Source: Pseudomonas sp. BN411 (GTDB lineage: Bacteria; Pseudomonadota; Gammaproteobacteria; Pseudomonadales; Pseudomonadaceae). From it: a DNA stretch of 64,000 bases. How positions within the stretch are numbered: position 1 is the first letter of the stretch; the number at the start of each line of letters is the position of its first letter. Positions 10,810 through 21,172 of the stretch are shown here, piece by piece. Location of the stretch: the NCBI RefSeq assembly GCF_029871235.1, contig NZ_SSOM01000067.1, positions 1 to 64,000 on the forward strand. The letters are read 5' to 3'. The position numbers and the translations under genes were made by a program. The notes beneath the pieces were generated by a model, which worked only from the letters and a program-made list of their open reading frames with translations, had not been told where the DNA came from and did not search any database.

Positions 10810-10884
10810 TGGCAGGGGCGGCTGGATTCGAACCAACGCATGGCAGGATCAAAACCTGCTGCCTTACCGCTTGGCGACGCCCCT
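10810..10884 (-). tRNA. tRNA-Gln (anticodon TTG), copy nearest ispE
   Basis: Same sequence as the copy at 10675-10749, 135 bp away in direct orientation. It starts 32 nt downstream of the ispE stop, so it is probably processed from the ispE-prs transcript or has a promoter within ispE. The flanks of the two copies differ, so only the tRNA body is conserved. Confidence 0.95.
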
Positions 10885-10916
10885 GTATCGGACAACCGAC
10901 AGTCTTGCATTCCTTC

Positions 10917-11768
10917 TCAAGCCAGACTTTGAAGCTTGCGGTGCAACATGGAGATGTTGCGGCCCTGGGCTACGAAGCTCGGCAGAGTGGCCGGAAGTTG
11001 GCGGCGAACTTTATCAGCATCGCCTTTGTTTGGGAAGCTCCCAAACACACAAGCTCCAGTGCCGGTCAATCTAGCTGAAGTGAATTTATTCAACAAGATC
11101 AGCGCGTTACGTACATCCGGGTAACGCTTCTCGACCACCGGCTGGCAGTCATTACGACCGCCCCCCTCAAGAAGGCTGCGAACTTTAATGGGCGGAGTAT
11201 CCCGTGTCAACTCGGGATCGGAGAAAACTTCTGCTGTGCTGACAAAGACTTGCGGCGCTGCGACGAGGAACCAGGGTTCCGGCAGTTCCACCGGGGTCAG
11301 CTGCTCGCCCACCCCTTCCGCGAAGGCCGCACGACCGCGCACGAATACCGGCACGTCGGCGCCCAGGGTGAGGCCCAGCGCGGCCAGGCGATCCTCGCTC
11401 CAATCCAGGTTCCACAGATGGTCCAGGGCAAGGAGGGTGGTGGCCGCATCAGAGCTGCCGCCACCGATGCCGCCGCCCATGGGTAGGCGCTTGTCGAGCC
11501 AGATGTCGGCGCCCAGGTGGCAACCGGATTCGGCCTGTAGCTTGCGGGCGGCGCGGACGATCAGGTTGCTGTCATGGGGAACGCCCGGCACGTCGGTTCG
11601 CAGGTGGATTTCACCATCCTGGCGCACGGAAAAGCCCAGCTCATCGCCGTGGTCGAGGAACTGGAAGAGCGTTTGCAGCTCGTGATAGCCATCGGCGCGA
11701 CGGCCGAGGATATGCAGCATCAGGTTGAGCTTGGCCGGAGCCGGCAGGATGAGTTGCGCGTCCTGCAT
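10917..11768 (-). CDS. ispE: 4-diphosphocytidyl-2-C-methyl-D-erythritol kinase
   Basis: GHMP kinase of the non-mevalonate isoprenoid pathway, 283 residues. The N terminus reads [22 protein letters not shown], and the glycine-rich ATP loop is [17 protein letters not shown] near residues 95-111. The C terminus has the third GHMP motif [12 protein letters not shown]. It starts one nucleotide after the lolB stop, so the two are translationally coupled, an arrangement typical of Pseudomonas. Confidence 0.97.
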   Translation of the reverse strand: MQDAQLILPAPAKLNLMLHILGRRADGYHELQTLFQFLDHGDELGFSVRQDGEIHLRTDVPGVPHDSNLIVRAARKLQAESGCHLGADIWLDKRLPMGGGIGGGSSDAATTLLALDHLWNLDWSEDRLAALGLTLGADVPVFVRGRAAFAEGVGEQLTPVELPEPWFLVAAPQVFVSTAEVFSDPELTRDTPPIKVRSLLEGGGRNDCQPVVEKRYPDVRNALILLNKFTSARLTGTGACVFGSFPNKGDADKVRRQLPATLPSFVAQGRNISMLHRKLQSLA

Positions 11769-11769
11769 G

Positions 11770-12387
11770 TCACTGGCCGAGCTGGCGCGGCTGCCAGTCC
11801 TTGATCACCAGGGTGACGTCAAGGTTTTCGCCGCTGAGCTTGATGCGCTCGGGCAGGGCATAGCCGTTCTGTTCCACGTAGCTCAGGTACTGCACCTGCC
11901 AGCCATCCTGCTCGAGACGGGCCAGGCGACTGTCGCCGTCGAGGGTCAGCCGGCTGCGGCTGTCCGGTGCGGGCAGGCCGCGTACCCACCAGAGCAGGTG
12001 GGAAACCGGCAGGCGCCAGCCGAGTTGTTCTTCCAGCAGAGCTTCAGGGGTTTCGGCCTGATAGCGGCCCTGATTGGCCACTTCGAGTTCGATCTTGCCT
12101 GGGCGACCGGTCAGGCGAGCCGCGCCGCGCCCCAGCGGGCCGGACAGGCGAATGTCGTAATAGTCCTGGCGCTGCAGCCAGAACAGGGTGCCGCTGCCGG
12201 AATCCTTGGGGGCCCGGATGCCCACCTTGCCGCTGATCTGCCAGCCATCGAGGGCGCTGATCTGGGTCTTGTGGGCGTTCCAACTGGCCTGGTTACCTTG
12301 GCCTTCGAGGGTTTCGTGGGGGGCTAGGGCGGCGCAACCGGTGAGCAGGACGAGCGCACCGGCGGCCAGGAAGTTACGTAAACGCAT
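11770..12387 (-). CDS. lolB: outer-membrane lipoprotein LolB
   Basis: The outer-membrane acceptor of the Lol system, receiving lipoproteins from LolA and inserting them into the inner leaflet. The 205-residue precursor has a type II signal peptide with lipobox LTGC (Cys18). The region after it ([20 protein letters not shown]) matches the LolB core with the [13 protein letters not shown] strand. It sits between the TPR lipoprotein gene (3 nt gap) and ispE (1 nt gap), as in other Pseudomonas. Confidence 0.95.
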   Translation of the reverse strand: MRLRNFLAAGALVLLTGCAALAPHETLEGQGNQASWNAHKTQISALDGWQISGKVGIRAPKDSGSGTLFWLQRQDYYDIRLSGPLGRGAARLTGRPGKIELEVANQGRYQAETPEALLEEQLGWRLPVSHLLWWVRGLPAPDSRSRLTLDGDSRLARLEQDGWQVQYLSYVEQNGYALPERIKLSGENLDVTLVIKDWQPRQLGQ

Positions 12388-12390
12388 GGA

Positions 12391-14121
12391 TCAGATGTTT
12401 CCGGAGCCGGTCAGGCGTTGCAGGGTGTCTCGGAGGATGGCGCTGTCGGGCTGCTTCTGCAGGGCATCGGCCCAGACCTTGCGGGCTTCGACCTGCTTGC
12501 CCTGGGCCCACAGCACTTCGCCCAGGTGTGCGGCTACTTCGTGGTCGGGGAACTCCTGCAGGGCCTGGCGCAGCAGGCGTTCGGCCTCCGGCAGGTTACC
12601 CATGCGGTAGTTGACCCAGCCGAGGCTGTCGAGAATCGCCGGGTCATCCGGGTTCAGCTTGTGGGCCTGTTCCACCAGCTTCTTGGCTTCGTCGTAGCGC
12701 GTGGTGCGGTCGGCCAGGGTGTAGCCGAGGGCGTTCAGCGCCATGGCGTTTTCCGGCTCGCGCTCGATGATGAAGCGCAGGTCCTTCTCCAGTTGGGCCA
12801 GGTCGTTGCGCTTCTCCGCCAACATGGCGCGGGTGTATAGCAGGTTGAGGTCGTCCGGGAACTGTTGCAGGCCCTGGTGCACGACCTTCCAGGCGCGTTC
12901 CGGCTGCTGACGCTCGGCCAGGCTCTCGGCTTCGATCAGATAAAGCTGGATGGCATAGTCGGGCTGGGTTTCGCGGGCCTTGGCCAGTCGGGCTTCAGCC
13001 TCGTCGGCGCGGCCGCTGTCCAGGAGGATGTCCACCTGGCGCATCTGCGCCGGCAGGTAGTCGTTGCCGGGGCTGACCAGGGCGTACTCGATCAGCGCGC
13101 TTTCCTTGTCGCCGCGCTTTTCGTAGACGTGGCCGAGATTGAAGTGGGCGGAGTCGACGTGGCTTCCACGGTCCACCAGTTCTTCCAGGTAGACCTGGGC
13201 TTCGTCCCAGGCTTCGCCTTCCAGGCATACCAGCGCCAGGGAGTAGCGCAGATCGTCGTCATCGGGGAACTGCTGGACCAGCCCGGAAAACTCGGACTTG
13301 GCCTCATCCAGGCGGCCTTGCTCCACCAGCATGCGGGCGTAGGTCAGGCGCAGGCGCTTGTCGTCCGGATGCTGCTTGATGGATTTCTGCAGCAGCGGCA
13401 GGGCTTCGTCGCCACGCTTGAGCGCCTGCAGCAGGCGGGCGCGGAGCAGGATCGGAGCAATTTCCTTGTCATCGGCGGGCACCCCTTCGAGCAGCTTGAG
13501 GGCTTCTTCGGTGCGGCCATCCTGCTGCAACAGCACGGCCTTGCCGAACACCAGCTGGCTGTTGTCGGGGTGCTTGGCCAGCAGGCGGTCGAAACTCTGC
13601 AGCAGGCCGGCGCGGGTGTCTGCGTCGGTTTCGGCAGCGGAAAGGGCAAGGAAGTCGAAATGGGTGTCGCCCTGGCCCTGGAGCACCTTCTCCATATAGG
13701 CCATGGCTTCGTCATAGCGGCCGGCGCGGGCCAGCTGCACGGCGGCTGCGCGCTGGGCATCGAGGTTGTCGGGGGCGTTCTTCGCCCAGATCAGCGCGGT
13801 ATCCAGGGCTGCCTGGTCGGCGCCCAGGTACTCGGCGATGCGGAAGGCGCGCTCGGCTACGGCCGGGTCCTGAGTGGCATTGGCCTGCTGCACATAGTTG
13901 CCGAGGGCGATGTCGAAGCGGTTGCGCTGCCCGGCCAGTTCGGCGGCGAGCAGGGCATAGAGGGTTTCGCGGTTGAACGAGCCATAGACCTCAGGCTTGG
14001 CGGGCGTGGAGGCCTGGTTGCCTTCCTCGATCGGCGGGGTGCCGTCCGGGGACTTGTGGGTCAAGCTCTGACAGCCGCCGAGGAACAGGAGGGCGGTCAG
14101 CAACGCGAGGGATCTATTCAT
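12391..14121 (-). CDS. tetratricopeptide-repeat outer-membrane lipoprotein
   Basis: A 576-residue lipoprotein (signal peptide with lipobox LGGC, Cys17) made almost entirely of TPR-like helical repeats; clear units include NLLYTRAMLAEKRNDLAQLE and PAILDSLGWVNYRMGNLPEA. It corresponds to PAO1 PA4667 as I recall. TPR lipoproteins are usually scaffolds in envelope complexes; the partner is unknown. It is the first gene of the lolB-ispE-tRNA-prs run and is divergent from hemA, with 185 nt between them holding both promoters. Confidence 0.9.
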   Translation of the reverse strand: MNRSLALLTALLFLGGCQSLTHKSPDGTPPIEEGNQASTPAKPEVYGSFNRETLYALLAAELAGQRNRFDIALGNYVQQANATQDPAVAERAFRIAEYLGADQAALDTALIWAKNAPDNLDAQRAAAVQLARAGRYDEAMAYMEKVLQGQGDTHFDFLALSAAETDADTRAGLLQSFDRLLAKHPDNSQLVFGKAVLLQQDGRTEEALKLLEGVPADDKEIAPILLRARLLQALKRGDEALPLLQKSIKQHPDDKRLRLTYARMLVEQGRLDEAKSEFSGLVQQFPDDDDLRYSLALVCLEGEAWDEAQVYLEELVDRGSHVDSAHFNLGHVYEKRGDKESALIEYALVSPGNDYLPAQMRQVDILLDSGRADEAEARLAKARETQPDYAIQLYLIEAESLAERQQPERAWKVVHQGLQQFPDDLNLLYTRAMLAEKRNDLAQLEKDLRFIIEREPENAMALNALGYTLADRTTRYDEAKKLVEQAHKLNPDDPAILDSLGWVNYRMGNLPEAERLLRQALQEFPDHEVAAHLGEVLWAQGKQVEARKVWADALQKQPDSAILRDTLQRLTGSGNI

Positions 14122-14306
14122 AGGAAGGAAGGCGACTAACCAGCGAGTGGTTCATCATGACACAAGCCGTCAGGCTAGCACATGGGGCGGGGCCTAACCT
14201 GCGGCTGGGGAAAACCTGTTCGGCCAGACAATTATCATCGGTGGTTGTCGTCGTTCGGGTGAAGTAGGACAATTGCGCGCCCTCCCGTTTCTATTAGCGA
14301 CCCTGC

Positions 14307-15581
14307 ATGGCCTTCATTGCTCTTGGTATCAACCACAAGACCGCTTCGGTGGACGTCCGCGAACGTGTGGCCTTCACTCCCGAGCAGTTGGTGGAGGCCT
14401 TGCAGCAGCTGTGTCGCATCACGCCCAGTCGCGAGGCGGCCATCCTCTCCACCTGCAACCGCAGCGAGTTGTATCTGGAGCAGGATCATCCCAGCGCAGA
14501 TGAAGTGCTTGCCTGGCTGGCCGGCTATCACAACCTCAGCCTGGAAGAGTTGCGCGCCTGCGCGTACGTGCACCAGGACGATGACGCCGTTCGCCACATG
14601 ATGCGGGTGGCCTCCGGGCTGGATTCCATGGTCCTTGGCGAGCCGCAGATACTCGGTCAGATGAAGTCCGCCTACGCCGTGGCTCGCGAGGCCGGTACCG
14701 TCGGCCCGCTGCTCGGTCGCCTGTTCCAGGCCACCTTCAGCACCGCCAAGACCGTGCGCACCGACACCGCCATCGGCGAGAACCCGGTTTCCGTGGCCTT
14801 CGCCGCTGTCAGCCTGGCCCGGCAGATCTTCTCCGACTTGCACCGTAGCCAGGCACTGCTGATCGGCGCCGGCGAAACCATCACCCTGGTCGCCCGCCAC
14901 CTGCATGAGCAGGGCGTGAAGCGCATCGTGGTTGCCAACCGCACCCTGGAGCGCGCCAGCCTGCTGGCCGAAGAGTTCGGTGCCCACGCCGTGCTGCTGG
15001 CCGACATGCCTCAGGAACTGGTCAACAGCGATATCGTGATCAGCTCCACCGCCAGCCAGCTGCCGATCCTCGGCAAGGGTGCGGTGGAACGCGCGCTGAA
15101 GCAGCGCCGGCACAAGCCGATCTTCATGGTCGACATCGCCGTCCCGCGTGACATCGAGCCCGAAGTGGGCGAGTTGGACGACGTCTACCTCTATACCGTG
15201 GACGACCTACACGAGGTGGTCGCGGAAAACCTCAAGAGCCGCCAGGGCGCGGCCCAGGCCGCCGAAGAGCTGGTGGGCGCCGGCGTCGAGGACTTCATGC
15301 AGCGCCTGCGCGAACTGGCGGCAGTCGACGTGCTGCGTGCCTATCGCCAGCAGGCCGAGCGTCTGCGTGATGAAGAGGTCGCCAAGGCCCAGCGCATGCT
15401 GCAGAACGGTACCTCGGCCGACGAAGTGCTGGCCCAATTGGCCCGTGGCCTGACCAACAAGCTGCTGCACGCTCCCAGCGTGCAGTTGAAGAAACTCTCC
15501 GCCGACGGCCGCTTCGACGCGCTTGCCGTGGCCCAGGAACTGTTCGCCCTCGACGAGGGCTCGGATAAAAGTTCGCAATGA
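14307..15581 (+). CDS. hemA: glutamyl-tRNA reductase
   Basis: First enzyme of C5 heme synthesis; reduces glutamyl-tRNA to glutamate-1-semialdehyde with NADPH. The 424-residue protein begins with [20 protein letters not shown] and has the catalytic Cys50 in [11 protein letters not shown]. The Rossmann domain carries [16 protein letters not shown] near residues 185-200, and a C-terminal dimerisation helix follows. Stop and prfA start overlap by 4 nt. hemA-prfA-prmC is a classic operon linking heme synthesis and translation termination. Confidence 0.97.
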   Translation: MAFIALGINHKTASVDVRERVAFTPEQLVEALQQLCRITPSREAAILSTCNRSELYLEQDHPSADEVLAWLAGYHNLSLEELRACAYVHQDDDAVRHMMRVASGLDSMVLGEPQILGQMKSAYAVAREAGTVGPLLGRLFQATFSTAKTVRTDTAIGENPVSVAFAAVSLARQIFSDLHRSQALLIGAGETITLVARHLHEQGVKRIVVANRTLERASLLAEEFGAHAVLLADMPQELVNSDIVISSTASQLPILGKGAVERALKQRRHKPIFMVDIAVPRDIEPEVGELDDVYLYTVDDLHEVVAENLKSRQGAAQAAEELVGAGVEDFMQRLRELAAVDVLRAYRQQAERLRDEEVAKAQRMLQNGTSADEVLAQLARGLTNKLLHAPSVQLKKLSADGRFDALAVAQELFALDEGSDKSSQ

Positions 15582-16660
15582 AAGCTTCCCTGCTGAACAA
15601 GCTCGACCTCCTCCAGGACCGCTACGAGGAACTTACCGCCCTGCTCGGCGACGCCGAAGTCATCAGTGACCAGGGCAAGTTCCGTGCTTACTCGAAGGAG
15701 TTCGCCGAGGTCGAGCCGGTGATCCTCGCGTTCCGCGAGTTCCGCAAGGTCCAGGGTGACCTCGAAGGCGCCCAGGCGCTGCTCAAGGACAGCGACCCCG
15801 ACCTGCGCGAAATGGCCGAGGAAGAAGTGGCCCAGGCCCGCGAACAACTGGTGGATCTAGAAGACCGCCTGCAGCGCATGTTGCTGCCCAAGGACCCCAA
15901 CGACGGCCGCAACGTGTTCCTGGAAGTCCGTGCCGGCACCGGTGGCGACGAGGCGGCAATCTTCTCCGGCGACCTGTTCCGCATGTATTCCCGTTATGCC
16001 GAGCGCCAGGGCTGGCGTGTCGAGATCCTCTCCGAAAACGAGGGTGAACACGGCGGCTACAAGGAAGTGATCGCCCGCGTCGAAGGCGATAACGTCTACG
16101 CCAAGCTCAAGTTCGAGTCCGGCGCGCACCGGGTTCAGCGGGTTCCGGAAACCGAATCCCAGGGCCGCATCCATACCTCCGCCTGCACCGTTGCCGTGCT
16201 GCCGGAGCCGGATGAGCAGGCCGCCATCGAGATCAACCCGGCCGACCTGCGCGTCGATACCTACCGCGCTTCCGGCGCTGGCGGCCAGCACGTCAACAAG
16301 ACCGACTCGGCGGTGCGTATCACCCACATCCCGTCGGGCATCGTGGTCGAGTGCCAGGAAGAGCGTTCCCAGCACAAGAACCGAGCCAAGGCGCTGGCCT
16401 GGCTGGCCGCGAAGCTGAACGACCAACAGGAAGCCGCCGCCCACAAGGAAATGTCTGACACCCGCCGTTTACTGGTGGGCTCCGGCGACCGCTCCGAGCG
16501 TATCCGCACCTACAACTATCCGCAGGGCAGGGTCACCGACCATCGCATCAACCTCACCCTCTACGCGCTGGACGACATCATGGCCGGTGGCGTGGAAGCG
16601 GTGATCGAGCCGCTGCTCGCCGAATACCAGGCGGACCAACTGGCGGCCCTGGGAGACTGA
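15578..16660 (+). CDS. prfA: peptide chain release factor 1
   Basis: Recognises UAA and UAG stops and triggers peptide release. The 360-residue protein contains the catalytic GGQ in [15 protein letters not shown] at about residues 233-236, and the stop-codon tripeptide region in domain 2 includes [14 protein letters not shown]. The ATG overlaps the hemA stop. The next gene, prmC, methylates the Gln of this GGQ motif, so enzyme and substrate are coexpressed. Confidence 0.97.
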   Translation: MKASLLNKLDLLQDRYEELTALLGDAEVISDQGKFRAYSKEFAEVEPVILAFREFRKVQGDLEGAQALLKDSDPDLREMAEEEVAQAREQLVDLEDRLQRMLLPKDPNDGRNVFLEVRAGTGGDEAAIFSGDLFRMYSRYAERQGWRVEILSENEGEHGGYKEVIARVEGDNVYAKLKFESGAHRVQRVPETESQGRIHTSACTVAVLPEPDEQAAIEINPADLRVDTYRASGAGGQHVNKTDSAVRITHIPSGIVVECQEERSQHKNRAKALAWLAAKLNDQQEAAAHKEMSDTRRLLVGSGDRSERIRTYNYPQGRVTDHRINLTLYALDDIMAGGVEAVIEPLLAEYQADQLAALGD

Positions 16661-16661
16661 C

Positions 16662-17492
16662 GTGACCATCATCGCCAGCCTCCTCGGCGAAGCCCGCCTG
16701 CCGGACTCGCCCACCCCGCGCCTGGACGCCGAACTACTGCTCTCCGCCGCCCTAGGCAAGCCGCGCAGCTTCCTGCATACCTGGCCGGAACGCGTGGTTT
16801 CCAGCGAAGCGGCCGAGCGTTATGCCAGCTACCTGGATCGTCGCCGCAGTGGCGAGCCCGTGGCTTATATCCTCGGTCACCAGGGTTTCTGGAGCCTGGA
16901 CCTGGAGGTGGCGCCGGACACCCTGATCCCGCGCCCGGACACCGAACTGCTGGTGGAAACCGCCTTGGCGCTGCTGCCCGCCAATCCGGCCGAGGTGCTC
17001 GACCTGGGTACCGGCACCGGCGCCATTGCCCTGGCCCTAGCCTGTGAGCGCCTGGGCTGGAAGATCACCGGTGTCGATCGCATTGCTGCTGCCGTGGAAT
17101 TGGCCGAGCGCAACCGCGCGCGACTGAAACTGAACAATGCCCGGTTCGTGGAAAGCCACTGGTTCTCCGCGCTGGGCGGGCAACGCTTTGCGATGATCGT
17201 CAGCAATCCCCCGTACATTCGCGCCCAGGACCCGCACCTGGTCGAGGGCGATGTGCGCTTCGAGCCCACCAGTGCGCTGGTGGCTGGCGCCGATGGCCTG
17301 GACGACATCCGGCAGATCATCCAGAACGCGCCACGGCATCTGTTGCCCGGCGGCTGGCTGTTGCTGGAGCATGGCTACGACCAGGCCCCGGCCGTACGTG
17401 ATCTGCTGGAACGCCAGGGCTTCCAGCAGGTGGAAAGCCGCTGTGACCTGGGCGGTCATGAACGTATCTCCCTGGGGCAATGGCCATGCTGA
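16662..17492 (+). CDS. prmC: release factor glutamine N5-methyltransferase
   Basis: SAM-dependent methyltransferase that modifies the GGQ glutamine of RF1 and RF2. The 276-residue protein shows the SAM motif VLDLGTGTGAIALAL near residues 112-126 and the catalytic NPPY at 182-185. The start is GTG at 16662, with GGGAG about 7 nt upstream and the prfA stop one base before it. It overlaps moeB by 13 nt. Confidence 0.96.
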   Translation: MTIIASLLGEARLPDSPTPRLDAELLLSAALGKPRSFLHTWPERVVSSEAAERYASYLDRRRSGEPVAYILGHQGFWSLDLEVAPDTLIPRPDTELLVETALALLPANPAEVLDLGTGTGAIALALACERLGWKITGVDRIAAAVELAERNRARLKLNNARFVESHWFSALGGQRFAMIVSNPPYIRAQDPHLVEGDVRFEPTSALVAGADGLDDIRQIIQNAPRHLLPGGWLLLEHGYDQAPAVRDLLERQGFQQVESRCDLGGHERISLGQWPC

Positions 17493-18241
17493 GTGATCAG
17501 GAACTCCTTCGCTACAGCCGGCAGATCCTGCTGCCGCAGATCGATGTCGACGGCCAGCTGCGCCTGAAGCAGGGTCGCGTCCTGATCGTCGGCCTCGGCG
17601 GCCTCGGCTCGCCGGTTTCTCTCTATCTGGCCGCAGCCGGCGTCGGTGAGCTGCACCTGGCGGACTTCGACACCGTCGACCTGACCAACCTGCAGCGGCA
17701 GATCGTCCACGACAGCAACAGCGTCGGGCAGAGCAAGGTCGATTCGGCCATGGCGCGCCTTTCGGCACTGAACCCTGACGTGCGCCTGGTGCCGCACGCC
17801 CGCGCGCTGGACGAAGACTCCCTGGCAGCCGCCGTAGCAGCGGTCGACCTGGTGCTGGATTGCACCGACAACTTCGGTACCCGCGAGGCAGTCAACGCGG
17901 CTTGCGTGGCAGCTGGCAAGCCGCTGGTATCCGGCGCGGCCATCCGCCTCGAAGGCCAGCTTTCCGTGTTCGACCCGCGCCGTGACGACAGCCCCTGCTA
18001 CCACTGCCTCTATGGCCACGGCAGCGAAGCCGAACTGACCTGCAGCGAAGCCGGCGTGGTCGGCCCGCTGGTGGGCTTGGTAGGCAGCCTGCAGGCCCTG
18101 GAAGCCCTGAAGCTGATCGCCGGCTTTGGTGAGCCCATGGTGGGCCGTCTGCTGCTGGTGGACGCCCTGGGCAGTCGTTTCCGCGAGCTGCGGGTCAAGC
18201 GCGACCCGGCCTGCGAAGTCTGCGGAGCGCGGCATGCCTGA
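17480..18241 (+). CDS. moeB: molybdopterin-synthase adenylyltransferase (MoeB/ThiF family)
   Basis: E1-like enzyme that adenylates the C terminus of a ubiquitin-like sulfur carrier (MoaD in molybdopterin synthesis). The 253-residue protein has the ATP-binding [19 protein letters not shown] at about residues 36-54, the conserved Arg-finger region [11 protein letters not shown], and two zinc-binding CxxC pairs (CYHC and the C-terminal CEVC). Lack of a rhodanese domain fits the short MoeB form. It overlaps prmC by 13 nt and murI by 8 nt, so the whole run is coupled. Confidence 0.93.
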   Translation: MAMLSDQELLRYSRQILLPQIDVDGQLRLKQGRVLIVGLGGLGSPVSLYLAAAGVGELHLADFDTVDLTNLQRQIVHDSNSVGQSKVDSAMARLSALNPDVRLVPHARALDEDSLAAAVAAVDLVLDCTDNFGTREAVNAACVAAGKPLVSGAAIRLEGQLSVFDPRRDDSPCYHCLYGHGSEAELTCSEAGVVGPLVGLVGSLQALEALKLIAGFGEPMVGRLLLVDALGSRFRELRVKRDPACEVCGARHA

Positions 18242-19028
18242 AGCCGCCGCGATCGGGGTCTTCGACTCGGGCGTCGGCGGTCTTTCCGTCCTGCGGGAAA
18301 TCCGCTCCCTGCTGCCCGGCGAGTCGCTGCTCTACGTCGCTGACAGCGGCCACGTTCCCTATGGCGAGAAGAGCGCGGATTTCATCCGCGAACGCAGCCA
18401 CCGCATTGCAGAGTTTCTGCTCGAGCGGGGCGCCAAGGCTCTGGTGCTGGCCTGCAACACCGCTACGGTCGCTGCGGTGGCTGACCTGCGCGAGTGTTAT
18501 CCACAGCTGCCCATCGTCGGCATGGAGCCAGCGGTCAAGCCTGCTGCCGCCGCCACCCGCAGTGGCGTGGTGGGTGTGCTGGCAACCACCGGCACGCTGA
18601 AGAGCGCCAAGTTCGCAGCGTTGCTGGATCGCTTTGCCGGGGATGTGCGAGTGATCACCCAGCCCTGCCCGGGCCTGGTGGAGCGCATCGAGGCAGGCGA
18701 CCTGATGGGGCCGGAGACGCATTCCCTGCTCTCGGGTTATGTCCAGCCCTTGCTGGCTGAGGGCTGCGATACCTTGATCCTTGGCTGCACCCATTACCCC
18801 TTCCTGCGTCCGCTGTTGCACCAGATGGTGCCGGACTCGATCAGCCTGATCGATACGGGCGCCGCGGTAGCGCGCCAAGTGCAGCGCTTGCTGGAGGCCG
18901 GCGAGTTGCTGGCAGAGGGACCGGCAGAGCCCTGCCGTTTCTGGTCCAGCGGTGATCCGGCGGCGACGCAGGAAATCCTGCCAGTACTGTGGGGTGAGTC
19001 CGCTCGGGTGGACAAGTTCCCAAACTGA
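18234..19028 (+). CDS. murI: glutamate racemase
   Basis: Makes D-glutamate for peptidoglycan. The 264-residue protein has [13 protein letters not shown] at residues 8-20 and the two catalytic cysteines, Cys74 in [10 protein letters not shown] and the second in [11 protein letters not shown]. The ATG at 18234 was chosen because it gives the family N terminus and the usual length; the frame is open further upstream inside moeB. It ends the hemA operon; no clear terminator follows before pagL. Confidence 0.96.
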   Translation: MPEAAAIGVFDSGVGGLSVLREIRSLLPGESLLYVADSGHVPYGEKSADFIRERSHRIAEFLLERGAKALVLACNTATVAAVADLRECYPQLPIVGMEPAVKPAAAATRSGVVGVLATTGTLKSAKFAALLDRFAGDVRVITQPCPGLVERIEAGDLMGPETHSLLSGYVQPLLAEGCDTLILGCTHYPFLRPLLHQMVPDSISLIDTGAAVARQVQRLLEAGELLAEGPAEPCRFWSSGDPAATQEILPVLWGESARVDKFPN

Positions 19029-19071
19029 CGGAAAGCTCCGCTGGATATCTTTCCCCGATTAAAAAGCTCTC

Positions 19072-19077
19072 TATAAT
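19072..19077 (+). promoter_or_regulatory. candidate -10 box of pagL
   Basis: A perfect TATAAT lies 59 nt before the pagL start in the murI-pagL gap. No good -35 hexamer is found at 17 bp (CTTTCC), so an activator may be needed; in Salmonella the orthologous gene is PhoP-controlled. Confidence 0.4.
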
Positions 19078-19130
19078 CGCTGCTAGGTATTAACGAATTC
19101 TGTCAGCACTTCAGAAAAAGGATTGTTTTC

Positions 19131-19646
19131 ATGAAGAAGCTTTTCTGCTGGGCCGCAGCAGCAGCCATTTCTCTGGGTCAGATCGTTTCCGCGCAGGCTG
19201 CGGACGTTTCCCTGGATATTGGCCAGACCGGCGAATCCACCATGGTGTATCGCCTGGGCACCCAATTCGATTTCTCCAGCAGTTGGTTCCAGAGCGACGT
19301 GGGTCGCCTGACTGGCTACTGGGACGCCGCTTATAGCTACTGGGACGGCGACGAAACGGCCAGCAACCACAGCGTTTCCTTCTCCCCGGTATTCGTTTAC
19401 GAATTCGCCGGCGAAACCGTGAAGCCCTACATCGAAGCCGGTATCGGCGTGGCGCTGTTCTCCGACACCGACCTGGAAGAAAACGACCTGAGCACCTCCT
19501 TCCAGTTCGAGGACCGCCTGGGCCTGGGCCTGCGCTTCGCCAACCAGGAAGTCGGTCTGCGCGCTCTGCACTACTCCAACGCCGGCATCAAACAGCCGAA
19601 CGACGGCGTCGAGACCTACAGCCTGCACTATCGCCTGTCCTTCTGA
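19131..19646 (+). CDS. pagL: lipid A 3-O-deacylase PagL
   Basis: Outer-membrane beta-barrel enzyme that removes the 3-position acyl chain of lipid A. The 171-residue precursor has a signal peptide cleaved after AQA (residue 23). The active-site segment RALHYSNAG carries His147 and Ser149, and Glu161 completes the triad with the same 14-residue His-Glu spacing as in P. aeruginosa PagL. The protein ends in Phe preceded by alternating aromatic residues (YSLHYRLSF), the usual barrel C terminus. Its position between murI and phrB is as in PAO1. Confidence 0.93.
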   Translation: MKKLFCWAAAAAISLGQIVSAQAADVSLDIGQTGESTMVYRLGTQFDFSSSWFQSDVGRLTGYWDAAYSYWDGDETASNHSVSFSPVFVYEFAGETVKPYIEAGIGVALFSDTDLEENDLSTSFQFEDRLGLGLRFANQEVGLRALHYSNAGIKQPNDGVETYSLHYRLSF

Positions 19647-19664
19647 GGCGAAACCGCAGCAAGA

Positions 19665-19690
19665 AAACCGGGCCAGGTGCCCGGTTTTTT
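19665..19690 (+). terminator. pagL terminator
   Basis: AAACCGGGC and GCCCGGTTT flank a 5-nt loop and are followed by TTT. It lies 18 nt after the pagL stop and could also serve phrB from the other side less well. Confidence 0.85.
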
Positions 19691-19730
19691 ATTGCCCACA
19701 GATTGAGGCTCATCGACGCGCGCGGGCTCG

Positions 19731-21161
19731 TCACACTTCCCGTTCCGCCAGATTCCTGAAGGCCGCCAATGCCCGCTCACGGCTGGCGGAGAGGTCCACC
19801 AGCGGCGCCGGGTAGCCCTCCACACCGAACAGTCCGCCGAGGCCCGCCGGGTTGTGGATATCCCGCTGGTCCAGATGTGCCAGTTCCGGCAGCCAGTGGC
19901 GCAGGAAGTGACCCTCCGGGTCGAACTTCTGCGATTGGCTGATGGGGTTGAAGATGCGGAAGTAGGGCGTCGCATCGGTGCCGGTGGACGCACTCCATTG
20001 CCAGCCGCCGTTGTTCGCCGCGAGGTCGCCGTCGATGAGGTGGCGCATGAACCAGCGCTCGCCCTCGCGCCAGTCGATCAGCAGGTTCTTGGTGAGGAAC
20101 ATGGCCACCACCATGCGCAGGCGGTTATGCATCCAGCCGGTGGCCAGCAACTGGCGCATGGCGGCGTCGACGATGGGGATGCCGGTGCGCCCCTGCTGCC
20201 AGGCTTCCAGTTCCTCCGGGGCCTTGCGCCAGGCCAGGGCTTCCGTTTCCCGGCGGAAGGGGCGGTGCTGCGAGACGCGGGGAAATCCGACCAGGATGTG
20301 CTTGTAGAACTCGCGCCAGAGCAATTCGTTGATCCAGCAGACAACGCCCGGGCTGCCGCTATCGAATTCTCCCTGGTTGTTGCGAAGCGCCGCGTGCAGG
20401 CACTGGCGGGGGGAGAGCACGCCAGCGGCGAGGTAGGGCGAGAGCTGGCTGGTGCCGGGCTGGGCCGGGAAGTCGCGGCGTTCTTCATAGCACCAGAGTT
20501 CTTCGAGGGCGAAGGTCTCCAATCGCTCCAGGGCCGCCTCTTCGCCAGCCGGCCAGAGCTGGCGCAGGCTTTCCGGCGGAACGGAAAAACCATCCACTGC
20601 GACGGGCAGTCCGTCGCTGGGGATGTCCAGCTCCTCCTGCGCCTTGGGCGGCGGCAGGCAGCTTGGCAGGGCGGTGTGCAGGCGCTGGTAGCAGACCTTG
20701 CGGAACTGGCTGTAGACCTGGAAATAGCTCCCGGACTGGGTCAGCACGCTGCCGGGGCGGAAGAACAACTGGTCGAGGTGGCTGCGCAGGACGATGCCGT
20801 CCGCTGCCAGACGTTCGGCCACTGCTCGATCGCGTCGGGTTTCGTTGACGCCATATTCCTCGTTGACCTGCACCGCACCGACATCGAATTCATGGCAGAG
20901 ATTGCGCACCACCTCTGCAGCATCGGCCCAGGTATCGGCCTGGCGGATCAGCAACGGCACGTTCAGCCGATCCAGCGCCCAGGCCAGCTCCGCCAGGTTG
21001 CGTAGCCAGAAGTCCACCTTGGCCGGCGCATCGTCATGGGCTCGCCACTGGCCGGGGCTGATGAGGTAGAGGGCGATGGTCGGACCGGTGGTGAGAGCAG
21101 CGTGCAGGGCAGTGTTGTCCTGAACGCGCAGGTCGGTACGGAACCACATGAGTTGGCGCAT
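19731..21161 (-). CDS. phrB: deoxyribodipyrimidine photo-lyase
   Basis: Light-driven repair of cyclobutane pyrimidine dimers using FAD and an antenna cofactor. The 476-residue protein begins MRQLMWFRTDLRVQDNTALH and has the C-terminal FAD region with GWMHNRLRMVVAMFLTKNLL and WQWSASTGTDATPYFRIFNP, hallmarks of class I photolyases. The ATG at 21161 follows AAGGA; a longer open frame upstream is a shadow of the regulator gene. It is the third gene of an operon with the DUF523/DUF1722 gene and the LitR-like regulator (11-nt gap). Confidence 0.95.
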   Translation of the reverse strand: MRQLMWFRTDLRVQDNTALHAALTTGPTIALYLISPGQWRAHDDAPAKVDFWLRNLAELAWALDRLNVPLLIRQADTWADAAEVVRNLCHEFDVGAVQVNEEYGVNETRRDRAVAERLAADGIVLRSHLDQLFFRPGSVLTQSGSYFQVYSQFRKVCYQRLHTALPSCLPPPKAQEELDIPSDGLPVAVDGFSVPPESLRQLWPAGEEAALERLETFALEELWCYEERRDFPAQPGTSQLSPYLAAGVLSPRQCLHAALRNNQGEFDSGSPGVVCWINELLWREFYKHILVGFPRVSQHRPFRRETEALAWRKAPEELEAWQQGRTGIPIVDAAMRQLLATGWMHNRLRMVVAMFLTKNLLIDWREGERWFMRHLIDGDLAANNGGWQWSASTGTDATPYFRIFNPISQSQKFDPEGHFLRHWLPELAHLDQRDIHNPAGLGGLFGVEGYPAPLVDLSASRERALAAFRNLAEREV

Positions 21162-21172
21162 GGCGTGTTCCT

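Noticed and set aside
10675-10884. Twin tRNA-Gln genes as a sign of a recent insertion
   Set aside because: Only the tRNA bodies are identical; the flanks are unrelated, and tandem tRNA genes between ispE and prs are normal in gamma-proteobacteria.
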